Assembly: GCA_030146915.1 (NCBI GenBank)
Contig: JASLAT010000034.1
Coordinates: 1-64,000 of the forward strand
Direction: 5' to 3'
Length of the DNA stretch: 64,000 bases
Source of the DNA: Tissierellales bacterium
Lineage (GTDB): Bacteria > Bacillota > Clostridia > Tissierellales > Tissierellaceae
Shown here: positions 42,526-51,521 of the stretch, in pieces
Numbering within the stretch: position 1 is the first letter of the stretch
How the letters are laid out: each line of letters starts with the position of its first letter
Position numbers and translations under genes: made by a program
The notes under the pieces: generated by a model
Database searches by the model: none
Told to the model about the DNA's origin: nothing
Seen by the model: the letters and a program-made list of their open reading frames with translations, nothing else

Positions 42526-43794
42526 ATGTTTATAGACATAGCTAAAATATCAGTTAAAGCTGGTAAAGGTGGAGACGGGGCTATAGCCTGGAGAAGGGAA
42601 AAATTTGAACCAGCCGGAGGACCTTTTGGTGGCGATGGAGGTAATGGTGGAGATATAATACTAGAGACAGATGAAGGTATTAGAACACTAATGGATTTTA
42701 GGTATCAGAGACATTACAAAGGTGAGAATGGAGAGAATGGAGCAACTAAAAGAAAATTTGGTAGAGCTGGAGAGCCTACTATATTAAAAGTTCCAGTTGG
42801 AACATTAGTTAAAGACTCTGAGACAGAAGGAGTTATTATTGACCTTAAAGAGCCGAACCAAAGGTATATAATAGCTAAGGGTGGAAGAGGAGGAAGAGGT
42901 AATGCTAGATTTGCTACTTCTACAAGACAAGCACCAAATTTTGCTGAGCCTGGTACGAAAGGTGAAGAGAAAGAAATTATTTTAGAGTTAAAGTTATTAG
43001 CAGACGTTGGCTTAATAGGATATCCAAATGTAGGGAAATCAACCTTATTATCTACAATATCAGCAGCAAAGCCGAAGATAGCCAATTATCATTTTACTAC
43101 TCTTAAGCCAAATCTTGGAGTAGTTAAAGTAGACCAAGGTAAAAGTTTTGTTATAGCAGATATACCTGGGTTAATAGAAGGGGCTCATGAAGGTGTTGGA
43201 TTAGGACATGATTTTTTAAAACATATTGAAAGAACAAGGGTTTTAGTCCATGTACTAGATATATCAGGATTTGAAGGACGTGATCCTATAGAAGACTTTG
43301 AAAATATAAATAAAGAATTGTTTAAATATAATGAAAAACTTAAAGAAAAGCCACAAATAGTAGTTGCTAATAAGATGGATTTACCAAATTCTCAAGAAAA
43401 TTTATTAAAACTACAAGATTATTTTAAAAATGAAGATATAAAAGTACTCCCTATATCAGCAGCTACTAAAAATGGGTTAAAAGAACTTATATATGTTATA
43501 TGGGATGTAGTATCTAAAGTTGATATAGATTATGAAACTTTTGATGAGGAATATATTGAAGAAAAAATAGAATATAGACCTATAACAGTAGAGCGAGTAG
43601 ATGATATAATATCTATTCAGGGTGATTTTATAGATGATTTAATATTAAAAACAAATTTCGATAGTATTGATTCCTTAAGACATTTTCAAAAAGTATTAAC
43701 TGATCAAGGAGTTATTGATAAAGTTAATGAGTTGGGAGTTATAGAAGGTGAGACTATCTTAGTTGGTGAATATGAATTTGAATATTTTAAATAG
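42526..43794 (+). CDS. obg: Ribosome-assembly GTPase Obg
   Basis: A 422-aa GTPase with the glycine-rich Obg fold (residues 1-158: KGGDGAIAWRREKFEPAGGP), the G domain (GYPNVGKST, DIPGLIEGA, NKMD) and a C-terminal OCT domain ending EYEFEYFK. It is needed for 50S maturation and stress responses. AAGGAGGG precedes the ATG. Confidence 0.97.
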   Translation: MFIDIAKISVKAGKGGDGAIAWRREKFEPAGGPFGGDGGNGGDIILETDEGIRTLMDFRYQRHYKGENGENGATKRKFGRAGEPTILKVPVGTLVKDSETEGVIIDLKEPNQRYIIAKGGRGGRGNARFATSTRQAPNFAEPGTKGEEKEIILELKLLADVGLIGYPNVGKSTLLSTISAAKPKIANYHFTTLKPNLGVVKVDQGKSFVIADIPGLIEGAHEGVGLGHDFLKHIERTRVLVHVLDISGFEGRDPIEDFENINKELFKYNEKLKEKPQIVVANKMDLPNSQENLLKLQDYFKNEDIKVLPISAATKNGLKELIYVIWDVVSKVDIDYETFDEEYIEEKIEYRPITVERVDDIISIQGDFIDDLILKTNFDSIDSLRHFQKVLTDQGVIDKVNELGVIEGETILVGEYEFEYFK

Positions 43795-43805
43795 GAGGTG
43801 TTAAG

Positions 43806-44099
43806 ATGATAACAGGAAAGCAAAGATCTTATTTGAAGGGATTAGCTAATAAATTAGATCCTATATTTCAATTAGGTAAATCTGGATTAAGTGAAAATTT
43901 TGTAAAGCAACTAGATGAAGCACTAGAGACAAGAGAGTTAATAAAAGTAAATGTTTTGCAAAACTGTATGTTAGATAGTAAGGAAACTGCGATAGAGCTA
44001 GCTAATGAATTAGGGGCTGAATTTGTACAAAGTATAGGTGATAGATTTGTACTTTATAGACAATCAAAAAATAATAAAAAAATAGAACTACCTAGATAG
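43806..44099 (+). CDS. yhbY: YhbY/CRM-domain RNA-binding protein
   Basis: A 97-aa KH-like CRM-domain protein associated with pre-50S ribosomes. It begins ITGKQRSYLKGLANKLDPIFQLGKSGL, where the GxxG-like loop binds RNA, and ends LYRQSKNNKKIELPR. Standard place between obg and nadD. Confidence 0.93.
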   Translation: MITGKQRSYLKGLANKLDPIFQLGKSGLSENFVKQLDEALETRELIKVNVLQNCMLDSKETAIELANELGAEFVQSIGDRFVLYRQSKNNKKIELPR

Positions 44100-44109
44100 A
44101 GGTGATTAT

Positions 44110-44715
44110 ATGAAATTAGGTATAATGGGAGGTACATTTAACCCGATTCATAATGGTCACCTATTTATAGGTGAATCTGCAAGAGAAGCACTACAATTAG
44201 ACGAAGTAGTCTATATACCAACTGGTAAACCTGGACATAAGGCGGGTAAGAAAATAGTAGATGGAGAAAAAAGATTTCAAATGGTATCATTTGCAATAGA
44301 CTCAAATCCAAATTTTACTATTTCTGATATTGAAATAGACAGAGATGGTGTCACGTATACTATTGATACTATGAAAAAAATACTAAAATCTAAGAGATTT
44401 AGAAAAATCTACTTTATAATAGGTGAAGATTCATTATATCACTTAGAAAAATGGAAAAGGTTTGAGGAACTAATTAACTTATGTGATTTTATAGTTTTTC
44501 AAAGAAATATAGGAACAGAAGAAAAAATAAGAGAGAAGATAAAATGGTTAGAAGACAATTTCCCAGTTAATATAAACTATGTTAAATCACCTATTTTTGA
44601 AATATCATCCACTATAATTAGGGAGAGAATGAAGTTAGGTAAGAGTATAAAATACCTTGTACCAGATAAAGTTGAAAAGTTTATAATCCAAAATGATTTA
44701 TATAGGGAAGGATAA
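44110..44715 (+). CDS. nadD: Nicotinate-nucleotide adenylyltransferase
   Basis: A 201-aa enzyme that adenylates nicotinate mononucleotide to deamido-NAD. The nucleotidyltransferase motif is GIMGGTFNPIHNGHL, with the second motif SSTIIRERM near residue 160. It is followed by yqeK, whose ribosome site lies in the last codons of nadD. Confidence 0.96.
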   Translation: MKLGIMGGTFNPIHNGHLFIGESAREALQLDEVVYIPTGKPGHKAGKKIVDGEKRFQMVSFAIDSNPNFTISDIEIDRDGVTYTIDTMKKILKSKRFRKIYFIIGEDSLYHLEKWKRFEELINLCDFIVFQRNIGTEEKIREKIKWLEDNFPVNINYVKSPIFEISSTIIRERMKLGKSIKYLVPDKVEKFIIQNDLYREG

Positions 44716-44716
44716 A

Positions 44717-45289
44717 ATGTTGAAATTTAAAGAGAAATTAATTTCAGATATAGGTAAAAATAGATATGAACATTCCTTAAGAGTTATGGAAGAAGCAATA
44801 AAATTAGCTAAAAGATACAATTGTGATATAAAAAAGGCTAAAATAGCAGGATATTTACACGATTGTGCTAAGCTAACTGATAAAGACCAATTATTGAAAA
44901 TGTCTGTAAATTTTGATATAATTGACAATATAGTTTTAAAGGAAAATACTGAGCTTATTCATGGTCCTTTAGGATCAAAAATAGCTAATTGTAAGTATGG
45001 TATTACAGATGAAGAAGTGTTGAATGCCATAAAATATCATACAACGGGTAGGGTTGGTATGACAATATTAGATAAAATAATCTATTTAGCTGATTATATA
45101 GAACCTATGCGTAATTTTCCTGGTGTAGATAAAGTTAGAAACCTAGCATATGAAAATTTAAATATGGCTGTTTTACAGGCATTTGATCAAACTATTAAGT
45201 TTCTAATAGATAAAGGACACTTAATATCAAGATTAACTATAGATGCAAGAAATGATCTAATAATAAATTTAGATAGGGTGGAGATATGA
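44717..45289 (+). CDS. yqeK: YqeK, HD-domain Ap4A hydrolase
   Basis: A 190-aa HD-domain protein of the family shown to split Ap4A symmetrically into two ADP. Metal ligands are in EHSLRVMEEA, YLHDCAKL, YHTTGRVGM and YLADYIEP. ATG 44717 is chosen because AGGGAAGG lies six bases upstream; the frame is open to 44693 inside nadD. It lies in the usual nadD-yqeK order. Confidence 0.94.
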   Translation: MLKFKEKLISDIGKNRYEHSLRVMEEAIKLAKRYNCDIKKAKIAGYLHDCAKLTDKDQLLKMSVNFDIIDNIVLKENTELIHGPLGSKIANCKYGITDEEVLNAIKYHTTGRVGMTILDKIIYLADYIEPMRNFPGVDKVRNLAYENLNMAVLQAFDQTIKFLIDKGHLISRLTIDARNDLIINLDRVEI

Positions 45290-45290
45290 T

Positions 45291-45674
45291 ATGAGTATGA
45301 AAGTTATAAGCACGGATAAAGCACCATCAGCAGTTGGCCCTTATTCACAAGCAATAGAAGCTGGAAAATATTTATATACATCTGGAGTATTACCAATAGA
45401 TATGTCGAATGGTAAACTAGTAGAATCTGATATATTTACTGCAACTAAAGTTTGTATGGAAAATATAATTGCTATTTTAGAAGAAGCGGGATATGCTTTA
45501 GATAATGTAGTTAAAACAATGATCTATATAGTAGATATGGAAGAATTTAGTGTAGTAAATGAGGCTTATGAAACTTACTTTAAAGATCATAAACCAGCAA
45601 GATCCTGTGTAGAAGTTAGTAAACTACCGAAAGGCGCAGAAATAGAAATTGAAGTAATAGCATATAAAGAATAG
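45291..45674 (+). CDS. ridA: RidA/YjgF family enamine deaminase
   Basis: A 127-aa trimeric protein that hydrolyses reactive 2-aminoacrylate and related imines from PLP enzymes. Signature segments are APSAVGPYSQAIEAG, TMIYIVDM, and PARSCVEVSKLPKGAEIEIE, which holds the essential arginine. It starts one base after the yqeK stop. Its place between yqeK and rsfS is not the common arrangement. Confidence 0.95.
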   Translation: MSMKVISTDKAPSAVGPYSQAIEAGKYLYTSGVLPIDMSNGKLVESDIFTATKVCMENIIAILEEAGYALDNVVKTMIYIVDMEEFSVVNEAYETYFKDHKPARSCVEVSKLPKGAEIEIEVIAYKE

Positions 45675-45683
45675 GAGGTAATG

Positions 45684-46004
45684 ATGGAAGAATTAGAAAA
45701 AAGAGTGAAAAAAATAGTTGAGGCTTGTGAAGATAAAAAAGCTTTAGATATAAAAGTATTAGATGTTTCTAATCAATCACCAATAGCAGAAAGATTTATA
45801 ATAGCAAGTGGTAATTCTACGAATCAAGTTAAAGGTATTTCTGATGGTGTAGAAGAAGCAATGGAAGACTTTATAAGTAAAGACTTCATAAAAGAAGGAT
45901 ATCGTTCTGGTAGATGGATACTATTAGACTTTAATAGTATAGTGGTTCATATATTTCATAGAGAAGAAAGAGAATTTTATGATTTAGAAAGATTATGGGA
46001 ATAG
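45684..46004 (+). CDS. rsfS: Ribosome silencing factor RsfS
   Basis: A 106-aa protein that binds L14 and blocks subunit joining in starvation. Family segments are KALDIKVLDVSNQSPIAERFIIASG, RSGRWILLDFNSIVVHIF and REFYDLERLW. ATG 45684 has better spacing to AGGAGG than ATG 45681. Last gene of the run. It faces the carboxypeptidase gene across a long hairpin region. Confidence 0.95.
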   Translation: MEELEKRVKKIVEACEDKKALDIKVLDVSNQSPIAERFIIASGNSTNQVKGISDGVEEAMEDFISKDFIKEGYRSGRWILLDFNSIVVHIFHREEREFYDLERLWE

Positions 46005-46012
46005 ATTAATTT

Positions 46013-46063
46013 GCTGAACTTATTAGTAAAAAATACTAGCTAATAAGTTCAGCTAGTATTTTT
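46013..46063. terminator. Convergent terminator with two exclusive hairpins
   Basis: Two perfect inverted repeats overlap here. Stem A is 46013-46026 with 46040-46053 (14 bp). Stem B is 46029-46041 with 46051-46063 (13 bp), ending in a T5 run on plus and a T6 run on minus. They share bases and cannot form together. B works as a terminator in both directions for rsfS and the carboxypeptidase gene. Confidence 0.7.
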
Positions 46064-46069
46064 ATAAAA

Positions 46070-47353
46070 TTATTTTTTGTGATATTTTTTATATCTTAAT
46101 TGTCTTTTACGTCTTAATTCTTTTAGTTTCTTTCTTTTTCTTACAATATGTATTCTCATAATAAACCATAAGAAAAACACTACTAGGTACCACTTACTTA
46201 ATATTTTCTTATACCAAATCGAAGAAGGATCCTTTTCTATATCCATAGTTGAAATAATATCAACTTCCTTTAGAACCTTAGATTCTAATAAAAACTGAAC
46301 TTTACCTAATGTATCTCCTTTTTTTATAGGAGCTTTTAAGTTATCTTTTTCTACAACCTTTGTTTCTATCTTATTTTCAATACCATTTGTAAGGTTATAA
46401 AAAACATCATTCTTTATAACAGCTGCTGTAAAAGGTTGAACAGCCTTATCTATCTTTACATTTTTGATAAATTGATTTTTAAATGCAAGTTTATATGGTT
46501 TATAATTATTCACCCCATAATTAAATAACTTATGAGTATCAACAAATACATCATTTCCTTCAGAGTTTAAAACAACTGCTATTAAACTTTGGTCACCGTT
46601 TTTAAATGAAGATACCAAACAACTTTTAGCCATAGAAGTATAACCGGTTTTAACACCATTAACTCCTGGATATTTAATATCAACCTCTTTATCATTTATT
46701 CTTATTTTCTCATCACTAAATAAAAGCTTATTAGAAGACTTTAAATATCTAGATTCATTTTTTTTATTTGTAGGTCCGATAGTGTAACTATATTGTTTTA
46801 CTATATCAGCAAAGGTTTTATTATTCATTGCATATTTAGTTATAATTCCTAAATCATAAGCTGTAGAGTAGTGATTATCATCATGTAATCCATTAGGATT
46901 GGTAAAATTAGTATTTTTAGCTCCAAGCTCTAGTGCTTTTTTATTCATTAATTCTACAAATGAGTTTATATCTCCAGAAATATACTTTGCAATGGCAAGT
47001 GCTGAGTCATTTGCAGATTCAATTAATAAGGCATGTAGCATATCTTTAAGACTTAACTGTTCACCTATATCAAGGGCAATATGACTTCCCTCTGTTAAAT
47101 CTACAACTTCTTTATCTACATTTATTAAATCATCGAGTTCTCCTAACTCAATAGCTAAAATAGCAGTCATAATTTTAGTCGTACTCGCTGGATATAATTT
47201 TTTATTAGCGTTCTTTTCGAAAAGAACTTGTCCATTATTAGCATCTAAAAGTAAGGCTCCTTCTCCAACTAAGTTTAACTCTTCATTTGCAAAACTAACT
47301 ATACCTGTTAATAAAAAAGTAACAAGTATAAATATAGATATGATTTTTTTCAT
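46070..47353 (-). CDS. dacF: D-alanyl-D-alanine carboxypeptidase (DacF/PBP5-like)
   Basis: A 427-aa class C penicillin-binding protein that trims the terminal D-Ala of wall stem peptides. It has a signal peptide (1-22), the SxxK motif in ASTTKIMTAI, SAN in ESANDSALAIAKY and KTG in GVKTGYTSMAKSC. A C-terminal beta domain and a membrane helix near residues 395-412 (WYLVVFFLWFIM) follow, and then a basic tail. GAGAGGAG is 9 bases before the ATG. It is a single-gene leftward unit. Confidence 0.93.
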   Translation of the reverse strand: MKKIISIFILVTFLLTGIVSFANEELNLVGEGALLLDANNGQVLFEKNANKKLYPASTTKIMTAILAIELGELDDLINVDKEVVDLTEGSHIALDIGEQLSLKDMLHALLIESANDSALAIAKYISGDINSFVELMNKKALELGAKNTNFTNPNGLHDDNHYSTAYDLGIITKYAMNNKTFADIVKQYSYTIGPTNKKNESRYLKSSNKLLFSDEKIRINDKEVDIKYPGVNGVKTGYTSMAKSCLVSSFKNGDQSLIAVVLNSEGNDVFVDTHKLFNYGVNNYKPYKLAFKNQFIKNVKIDKAVQPFTAAVIKNDVFYNLTNGIENKIETKVVEKDNLKAPIKKGDTLGKVQFLLESKVLKEVDIISTMDIEKDPSSIWYKKILSKWYLVVFFLWFIMRIHIVRKRKKLKELRRKRQLRYKKYHKK

Positions 47354-47379
47354 GGGCTCGCTCCTCTCTATGATTAATT

Positions 47380-47408
47380 ATTATATCAGATAGACTTTAA
47401 ATTGATAA
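47380..47408 (-). promoter_or_regulatory. Promoter of the carboxypeptidase gene
   Basis: On the minus strand: TTATCA (47408-47403), 17-bp spacer, TATAAT (47385-47380) with TG at the extended -10 position. It sits 27 bp from the ATG, back to back with comEA. Confidence 0.6.
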
Positions 47409-47432
47409 GTAAATTCCAAAAAAGGAGGAAAT

Positions 47433-48044
47433 ATGAAAGATAAAGAAAAGTATTTTTGTATTTTCGTTATAATTGTAATTTTGTTAACTATCTTTTTAAG
47501 TTGTAGAAAGAAAAATATATTAGATGATCAGAACTTTTTAGAAGATTTAGACGATGATGAGTTTGAATATCAAGAGTTAGATATTAATACTTTAGATTGT
47601 GAAGAAAATATAGAAGAATACATATATGTTCACATAGCTGGTGCTGTAAAACAACCTGGCTTAATAAAAGTAAAAAGTGGTACTAGGCTAGCTGAAGCTA
47701 TAGATATTTGTAAAGGTACTGAGGAGGATGCTTGTTTAAACAGTGTCAATTTGGCTTTAAAACTACTAGATGAACAAAAAGTATATATACCTAAAAAAGG
47801 AGAGAAGATTGAAGATTTTAATGCTTCTAATTCAATAACTAGAGATTCTGATAAGTTAATAAACATAAATGAAGCTAGTAAAGAAGAGCTTGTTAAGTTG
47901 CCAGGTATAGGTAATAAAACAGCTGAAAAGATAATAAACTATAGACAGAATAGTAGATTTAAAGATATACATGATTTAATGGATGTTCCAGGAATAGGAG
48001 AGGGTAAGTTTAATGACCTAGAGTCTTTGATTACTACTAAATAA
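47433..48044 (+). CDS. comEA: ComEA-type DNA-binding competence protein
   Basis: A 203-aa protein with an N-terminal membrane helix (8-24), an acidic linker, an SLBB domain (VHIAGAVKQPGLIKVKSGTRLAEA) and two C-terminal helix-hairpin-helix motifs (LVKLPGIGNKTAEKIINYR and LMDVPGIGEGKF). It binds incoming DNA at the outer membrane face for uptake through ComEC, encoded one gene away. AAAGGAGG before the ATG. Confidence 0.93.
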   Translation: MKDKEKYFCIFVIIVILLTIFLSCRKKNILDDQNFLEDLDDDEFEYQELDINTLDCEENIEEYIYVHIAGAVKQPGLIKVKSGTRLAEAIDICKGTEEDACLNSVNLALKLLDEQKVYIPKKGEKIEDFNASNSITRDSDKLININEASKEELVKLPGIGNKTAEKIINYRQNSRFKDIHDLMDVPGIGEGKFNDLESLITTK

Positions 48045-48049
48045 TAAAA

Positions 48050-48078
48050 AAATGTAACAATAAAGTTACAATTTATTA
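48050..48078 (+). terminator. Weak hairpin after comEA
   Basis: TGTAAC (48053-48058), a 6-nt loop and GTTACA (48065-48070), followed by ATTTATT. The short stem and imperfect T-tract suggest partial termination only. Confidence 0.4.
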
Positions 48079-48118
48079 ACTAAAGGGTATAGTAATACTA
48101 GCTATATGGGGTGATTTT

Positions 48119-48817
48119 ATGAAAAATATTTTAGTAGTGGATAAAGATAGACAATTTGTGAAAGGCTTAGCATATGATCTAAGTCAAGAGGGTTACAAAA
48201 TAAGTGCTTTATATGATGAAGGAATGGCATTACAAGAAATTGATAGAGGGTTGTATGATTTAATTTTACTAGATATAGATACTCCAGATAAGAATGGTCT
48301 TGATATTTGTCAAGAGATTAGAGAGGAATCTAGTGTACCTTTAATAATATTGAGCAAAAGAGATAATATAATGGATCAGATTTTAGCTTTAGAATATGGT
48401 GCAGATGATTATTTGGTTAAACCTTTTTATAGTCAAGAATTAAAGACTAGAATAAAAGCTCTTTTTAGAAGAATAAACTTATCTGATAAAAATTTACAGG
48501 ATGAGAATCTAGAAATAGGAGATTTTAAAATAAATACAATAGGTAGAACTATTCAAATAAAAGGAGAGGAGATTAACTTAACTGGTAAGGAATTTGATTT
48601 ATTCTATATATTAATAACTAATGCTGGGCAAATATTTACAAGAGAAGAATTACTTGAGCTTATATGGGGGGATGACTACTTTGGAGACGGCAGGACTATA
48701 GATGTTCATATAAGGAGAATTAGAAAAAAATTAAATAAGGTAGTAGATGAGGATATTTATATATTGACTAAATGGGGGGAAGGTTATTACTTTGAGCCTA
48801 ATATGAAAAAGGAATGA
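48119..48817 (+). CDS. OmpR/PhoB-family response regulator (orphan)
   Basis: A 232-aa two-component regulator. The receiver domain (1-120) has the phosphoacceptor Asp52 in LILLDIDTPDKNG, the switch Ser in IILSKRD and the Lys in DDYLVKPF. The C-terminal winged-helix (about 135-228) includes INLTGKEFDLFYILITNAGQ and RTIDVHIRRIRKKL. No histidine kinase gene is next to it. It lies between comEA and comEC, four bases before the latter, so it is probably co-transcribed with comEC. A role in competence or DNA uptake is only suggested by position. Confidence 0.93.
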   Translation: MKNILVVDKDRQFVKGLAYDLSQEGYKISALYDEGMALQEIDRGLYDLILLDIDTPDKNGLDICQEIREESSVPLIILSKRDNIMDQILALEYGADDYLVKPFYSQELKTRIKALFRRINLSDKNLQDENLEIGDFKINTIGRTIQIKGEEINLTGKEFDLFYILITNAGQIFTREELLELIWGDDYFGDGRTIDVHIRRIRKKLNKVVDEDIYILTKWGEGYYFEPNMKKE

Positions 48818-48821
48818 TGCT

Positions 48822-51164
48822 ATGAATAGATACTGTGCTTATATTTCTATAGGTACATTACTTGGAATTTTAGTTGATTATTTTTCGAATGAGCTTAGTT
48901 TGAGTATATATATATCAATATTATTTGTATTAATATTAGTAATAGGTATATATATACTCATTAAAGATATTAGGCTGATATATATCAGCCTGTTTTTATT
49001 TGTAGGAATTATTATTTCTCTTGTTAATAGAAGTAATAATGAACTAATAAACAAAGATTCAAATTTTAAAATAGAAATTTTAGACTGTAAAATTAAAGAG
49101 AACTATAAAACTTACATAGCTAAGATCTTAGCTGTGGATAGTAGAGAAGTACAACCAATGATTAAAGTTAGAATTATTCATACGGGTAAAAATACATTAA
49201 AAATTGGAGATGTTTGTATAACTAAAATGAGTTTATCAACTCCCGAATCTAAGAAAAACCCACATGTTTTCAACTTTTCGAATTACTTAAAATCACAGAA
49301 TGTTTCGTATACTTCATATCTTAAAGATTCAAATATTCTTAAAATTACTAAAGCATATAAAATAAAATTTAGAATAAGGGATAAGTTTGACTTTTGGATT
49401 GATTCTAGACTTAATAAATTAGAAGAGAGAAATTATAGGTTCCTAAAAGGAATATTTGTAGGTAACAGTTCATACTTATCAACAGAAAATCTGGAGAAAT
49501 ATAGATCTGTAGGATTGGCACATATCCTAGCAGTATCAGGTTTACATATAGATATATTAGCTAGCTTTATATTAAAAATTTTAATAAATTTTAAAATTAA
49601 TAAAAAATTAGCTAGATTAATTACAATTATAACGTTACTTTTTTATGGATATATCATAGGATTTCCAATATCCTTTATGAGAGCCCTAATAATGAATATC
49701 ATTTTATTTCTTTCATTTATATTTCATTTACCCTATGATAGAAAAAATGCAATGTATTTAGCTGCATTTTTAATTATGATAATTAACCCTAGTAGTATTT
49801 TAGGTGCTAGCTTTCAATTGAGTTTTGGTGCAATTATTTCAATGGAGTACTTTTCTATAGATTTCTTTTCAAAAGAAGTACTTAAAAAAATATTATCATC
49901 CTTGATATCAATTCAATTAGGACTACTTCCTTTAACTTCCTTGCACTTCGGAGTTATAAGAATTATAGATATATTTTCTAATTTAATTATATTACCCATA
50001 GTTATCATATCAATTAAACTAGCTTTTTTATATTTGATAATTCCAATAGACTTTTTACTATACTTAAATAGTTTAAATATGATTTTAAATATAAGTAATT
50101 ATTTATTGGACAACTTTTATGAAATAAGTGAACTTTTTACATATTATATAAAATTTAATATATTTGATTGTATAAATTATTATATTATATTTTTAATCCT
50201 TATAAATTTGACTAGAATGAAGCAACTACCGCTTGCTATATTAAAGTTATATAATTTTATTATAGGGATTTCTATAATTGGTACTTGTATTACATATATT
50301 TATAAACCGATAGAAGTACATTTTATAGATGTAGGACAAGGAGATTGTGCTTTAATTAAAGGAAATAGAAATTATTTAATTGATACAGGCGGAGAGATTT
50401 ATGGTGGCTATAGTATAGGGGAGAATGTTACTTTGCCTTATTTATTAGGAGAAAATATAAATGTATTAGAAAATATTTATATAAGTCATTATCATGCAGA
50501 CCACTGTAGGGGGCTTTTTAATCTTACAGACAAATTAAAAGTAAAGAATCTAATAATGCCGTATATAAGAAATGAGAATAAATTATTTGAAGAAATTCTT
50601 GACTTAAATATAAATAAATCTTTATATAATAGCAATTCTTGGATTAAATTAGAAAAAAATGTTTATATAAAAAAAATAAGTCCTACTTCAGATTATACTA
50701 CCAATGAGGAAAATAATATGTCTCTAGTCTTACTAATGGATATTTATGGTAAAAAAGTTTTATTTACAGGAGATATACATAAAGAAGTAGAAGAGAATAT
50801 AGTAGAAAATCTTCCAAAAGTTATTGATATTTTAAAAGTTCCACACCATGGAAGTGATACATCATCGTCAGATGACTTCCTATCTTTATTAGATATAAAT
50901 AATGCTGTAATATCAGTAGGTGAAAACAATAAATTCAATCATCCTTCTAAGAAAGTTTTAAAAAGATACAAGGAATGTAGCAATCATATATTCAGAACAG
51001 ATTTAGATGGAAGAATTTTATTTAAAATATCTAGACGATCAATAAGATCATATAGATATTTAGATAAAGGTATCAAAAACTGCTATATATATAATTACTT
51101 GTTAAATATCCTAAACTTATATTTAGTATATATATACTTAAGAAATAAGCCCGGTGAATTTTAA
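48822..51164 (+). CDS. comEC: DNA uptake channel protein ComEC/Rec2
   Basis: A 780-aa membrane protein. It has N-terminal helices and an OB-like extracellular domain (about 60-170), the ComEC channel domain (GLAHILAVSGLHIDILASF, then FPISFMRALIMN) with about eight helices, and a C-terminal metallo-beta-lactamase-like domain (HFIDVGQGDCALIKG, SHYHADHCRGL, VPHHGSDTSSS). It carries single-stranded DNA across the membrane during transformation. comEB-like and pilus genes are not in this window, so competence is plausible but not shown. Confidence 0.94.
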   Translation: MNRYCAYISIGTLLGILVDYFSNELSLSIYISILFVLILVIGIYILIKDIRLIYISLFLFVGIIISLVNRSNNELINKDSNFKIEILDCKIKENYKTYIAKILAVDSREVQPMIKVRIIHTGKNTLKIGDVCITKMSLSTPESKKNPHVFNFSNYLKSQNVSYTSYLKDSNILKITKAYKIKFRIRDKFDFWIDSRLNKLEERNYRFLKGIFVGNSSYLSTENLEKYRSVGLAHILAVSGLHIDILASFILKILINFKINKKLARLITIITLLFYGYIIGFPISFMRALIMNIILFLSFIFHLPYDRKNAMYLAAFLIMIINPSSILGASFQLSFGAIISMEYFSIDFFSKEVLKKILSSLISIQLGLLPLTSLHFGVIRIIDIFSNLIILPIVIISIKLAFLYLIIPIDFLLYLNSLNMILNISNYLLDNFYEISELFTYYIKFNIFDCINYYIIFLILINLTRMKQLPLAILKLYNFIIGISIIGTCITYIYKPIEVHFIDVGQGDCALIKGNRNYLIDTGGEIYGGYSIGENVTLPYLLGENINVLENIYISHYHADHCRGLFNLTDKLKVKNLIMPYIRNENKLFEEILDLNINKSLYNSNSWIKLEKNVYIKKISPTSDYTTNEENNMSLVLLMDIYGKKVLFTGDIHKEVEENIVENLPKVIDILKVPHHGSDTSSSDDFLSLLDINNAVISVGENNKFNHPSKKVLKRYKECSNHIFRTDLDGRILFKISRRSIRSYRYLDKGIKNCYIYNYLLNILNLYLVYIYLRNKPGEF

Positions 51165-51521
51165 TAGAGTCCTAATAATTATTAAATTTTATTATTAATA
51201 TTAGATATCTGATATAAAGTATAAAGTTTAAATATAATTTACTAACTCAATAGTTTATTATATGTCTAATAAACTATTGAAATCTAAGAATATGTTATAA
51301 TAATATAATAATTATGTGTTGTTTAATTATTTTACTGATATGATTAAAATTTTATTATATAATGTTGTATTGAGTAAGATGAAAATAATAGGAATTAGAT
51401 ACGTAATTAATGTTTACTATGTTACAACAATTATATGAATCTTAAGAAAATTATAGAGGTTGATAATTAATACCTACTTAGAATAAACTTATAATATGTA
51501 GTTAGGATGGGGGGAATATTT
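51165..51521. other. AT-rich intergenic region between comEC and holA
   Basis: About 350 bp without a credible gene. It contains a 13-bp perfect inverted repeat (51248-51260 with 51267-51279, loop 6) that has no T-tract after it on plus, and a TATAAT at 51490-51495 that could be a -10 box for holA, though without a good -35. No tRNA, riboswitch or known RNA is recognisable. The longest ATG frame (51340-51438) has no ribosome site. Confidence 0.6.

Noticed and set aside
51248..51279. Perfect inverted repeat as terminator of comEC
   Set aside because: No T-tract follows on the plus strand and it lies 84 bp from the stop codon; kept only as an unexplained repeat.
51340..51438. 32-codon ATG frame in the comEC-holA gap
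   Set aside because: No ribosome-binding site precedes it and the composition matches the surrounding non-coding DNA.
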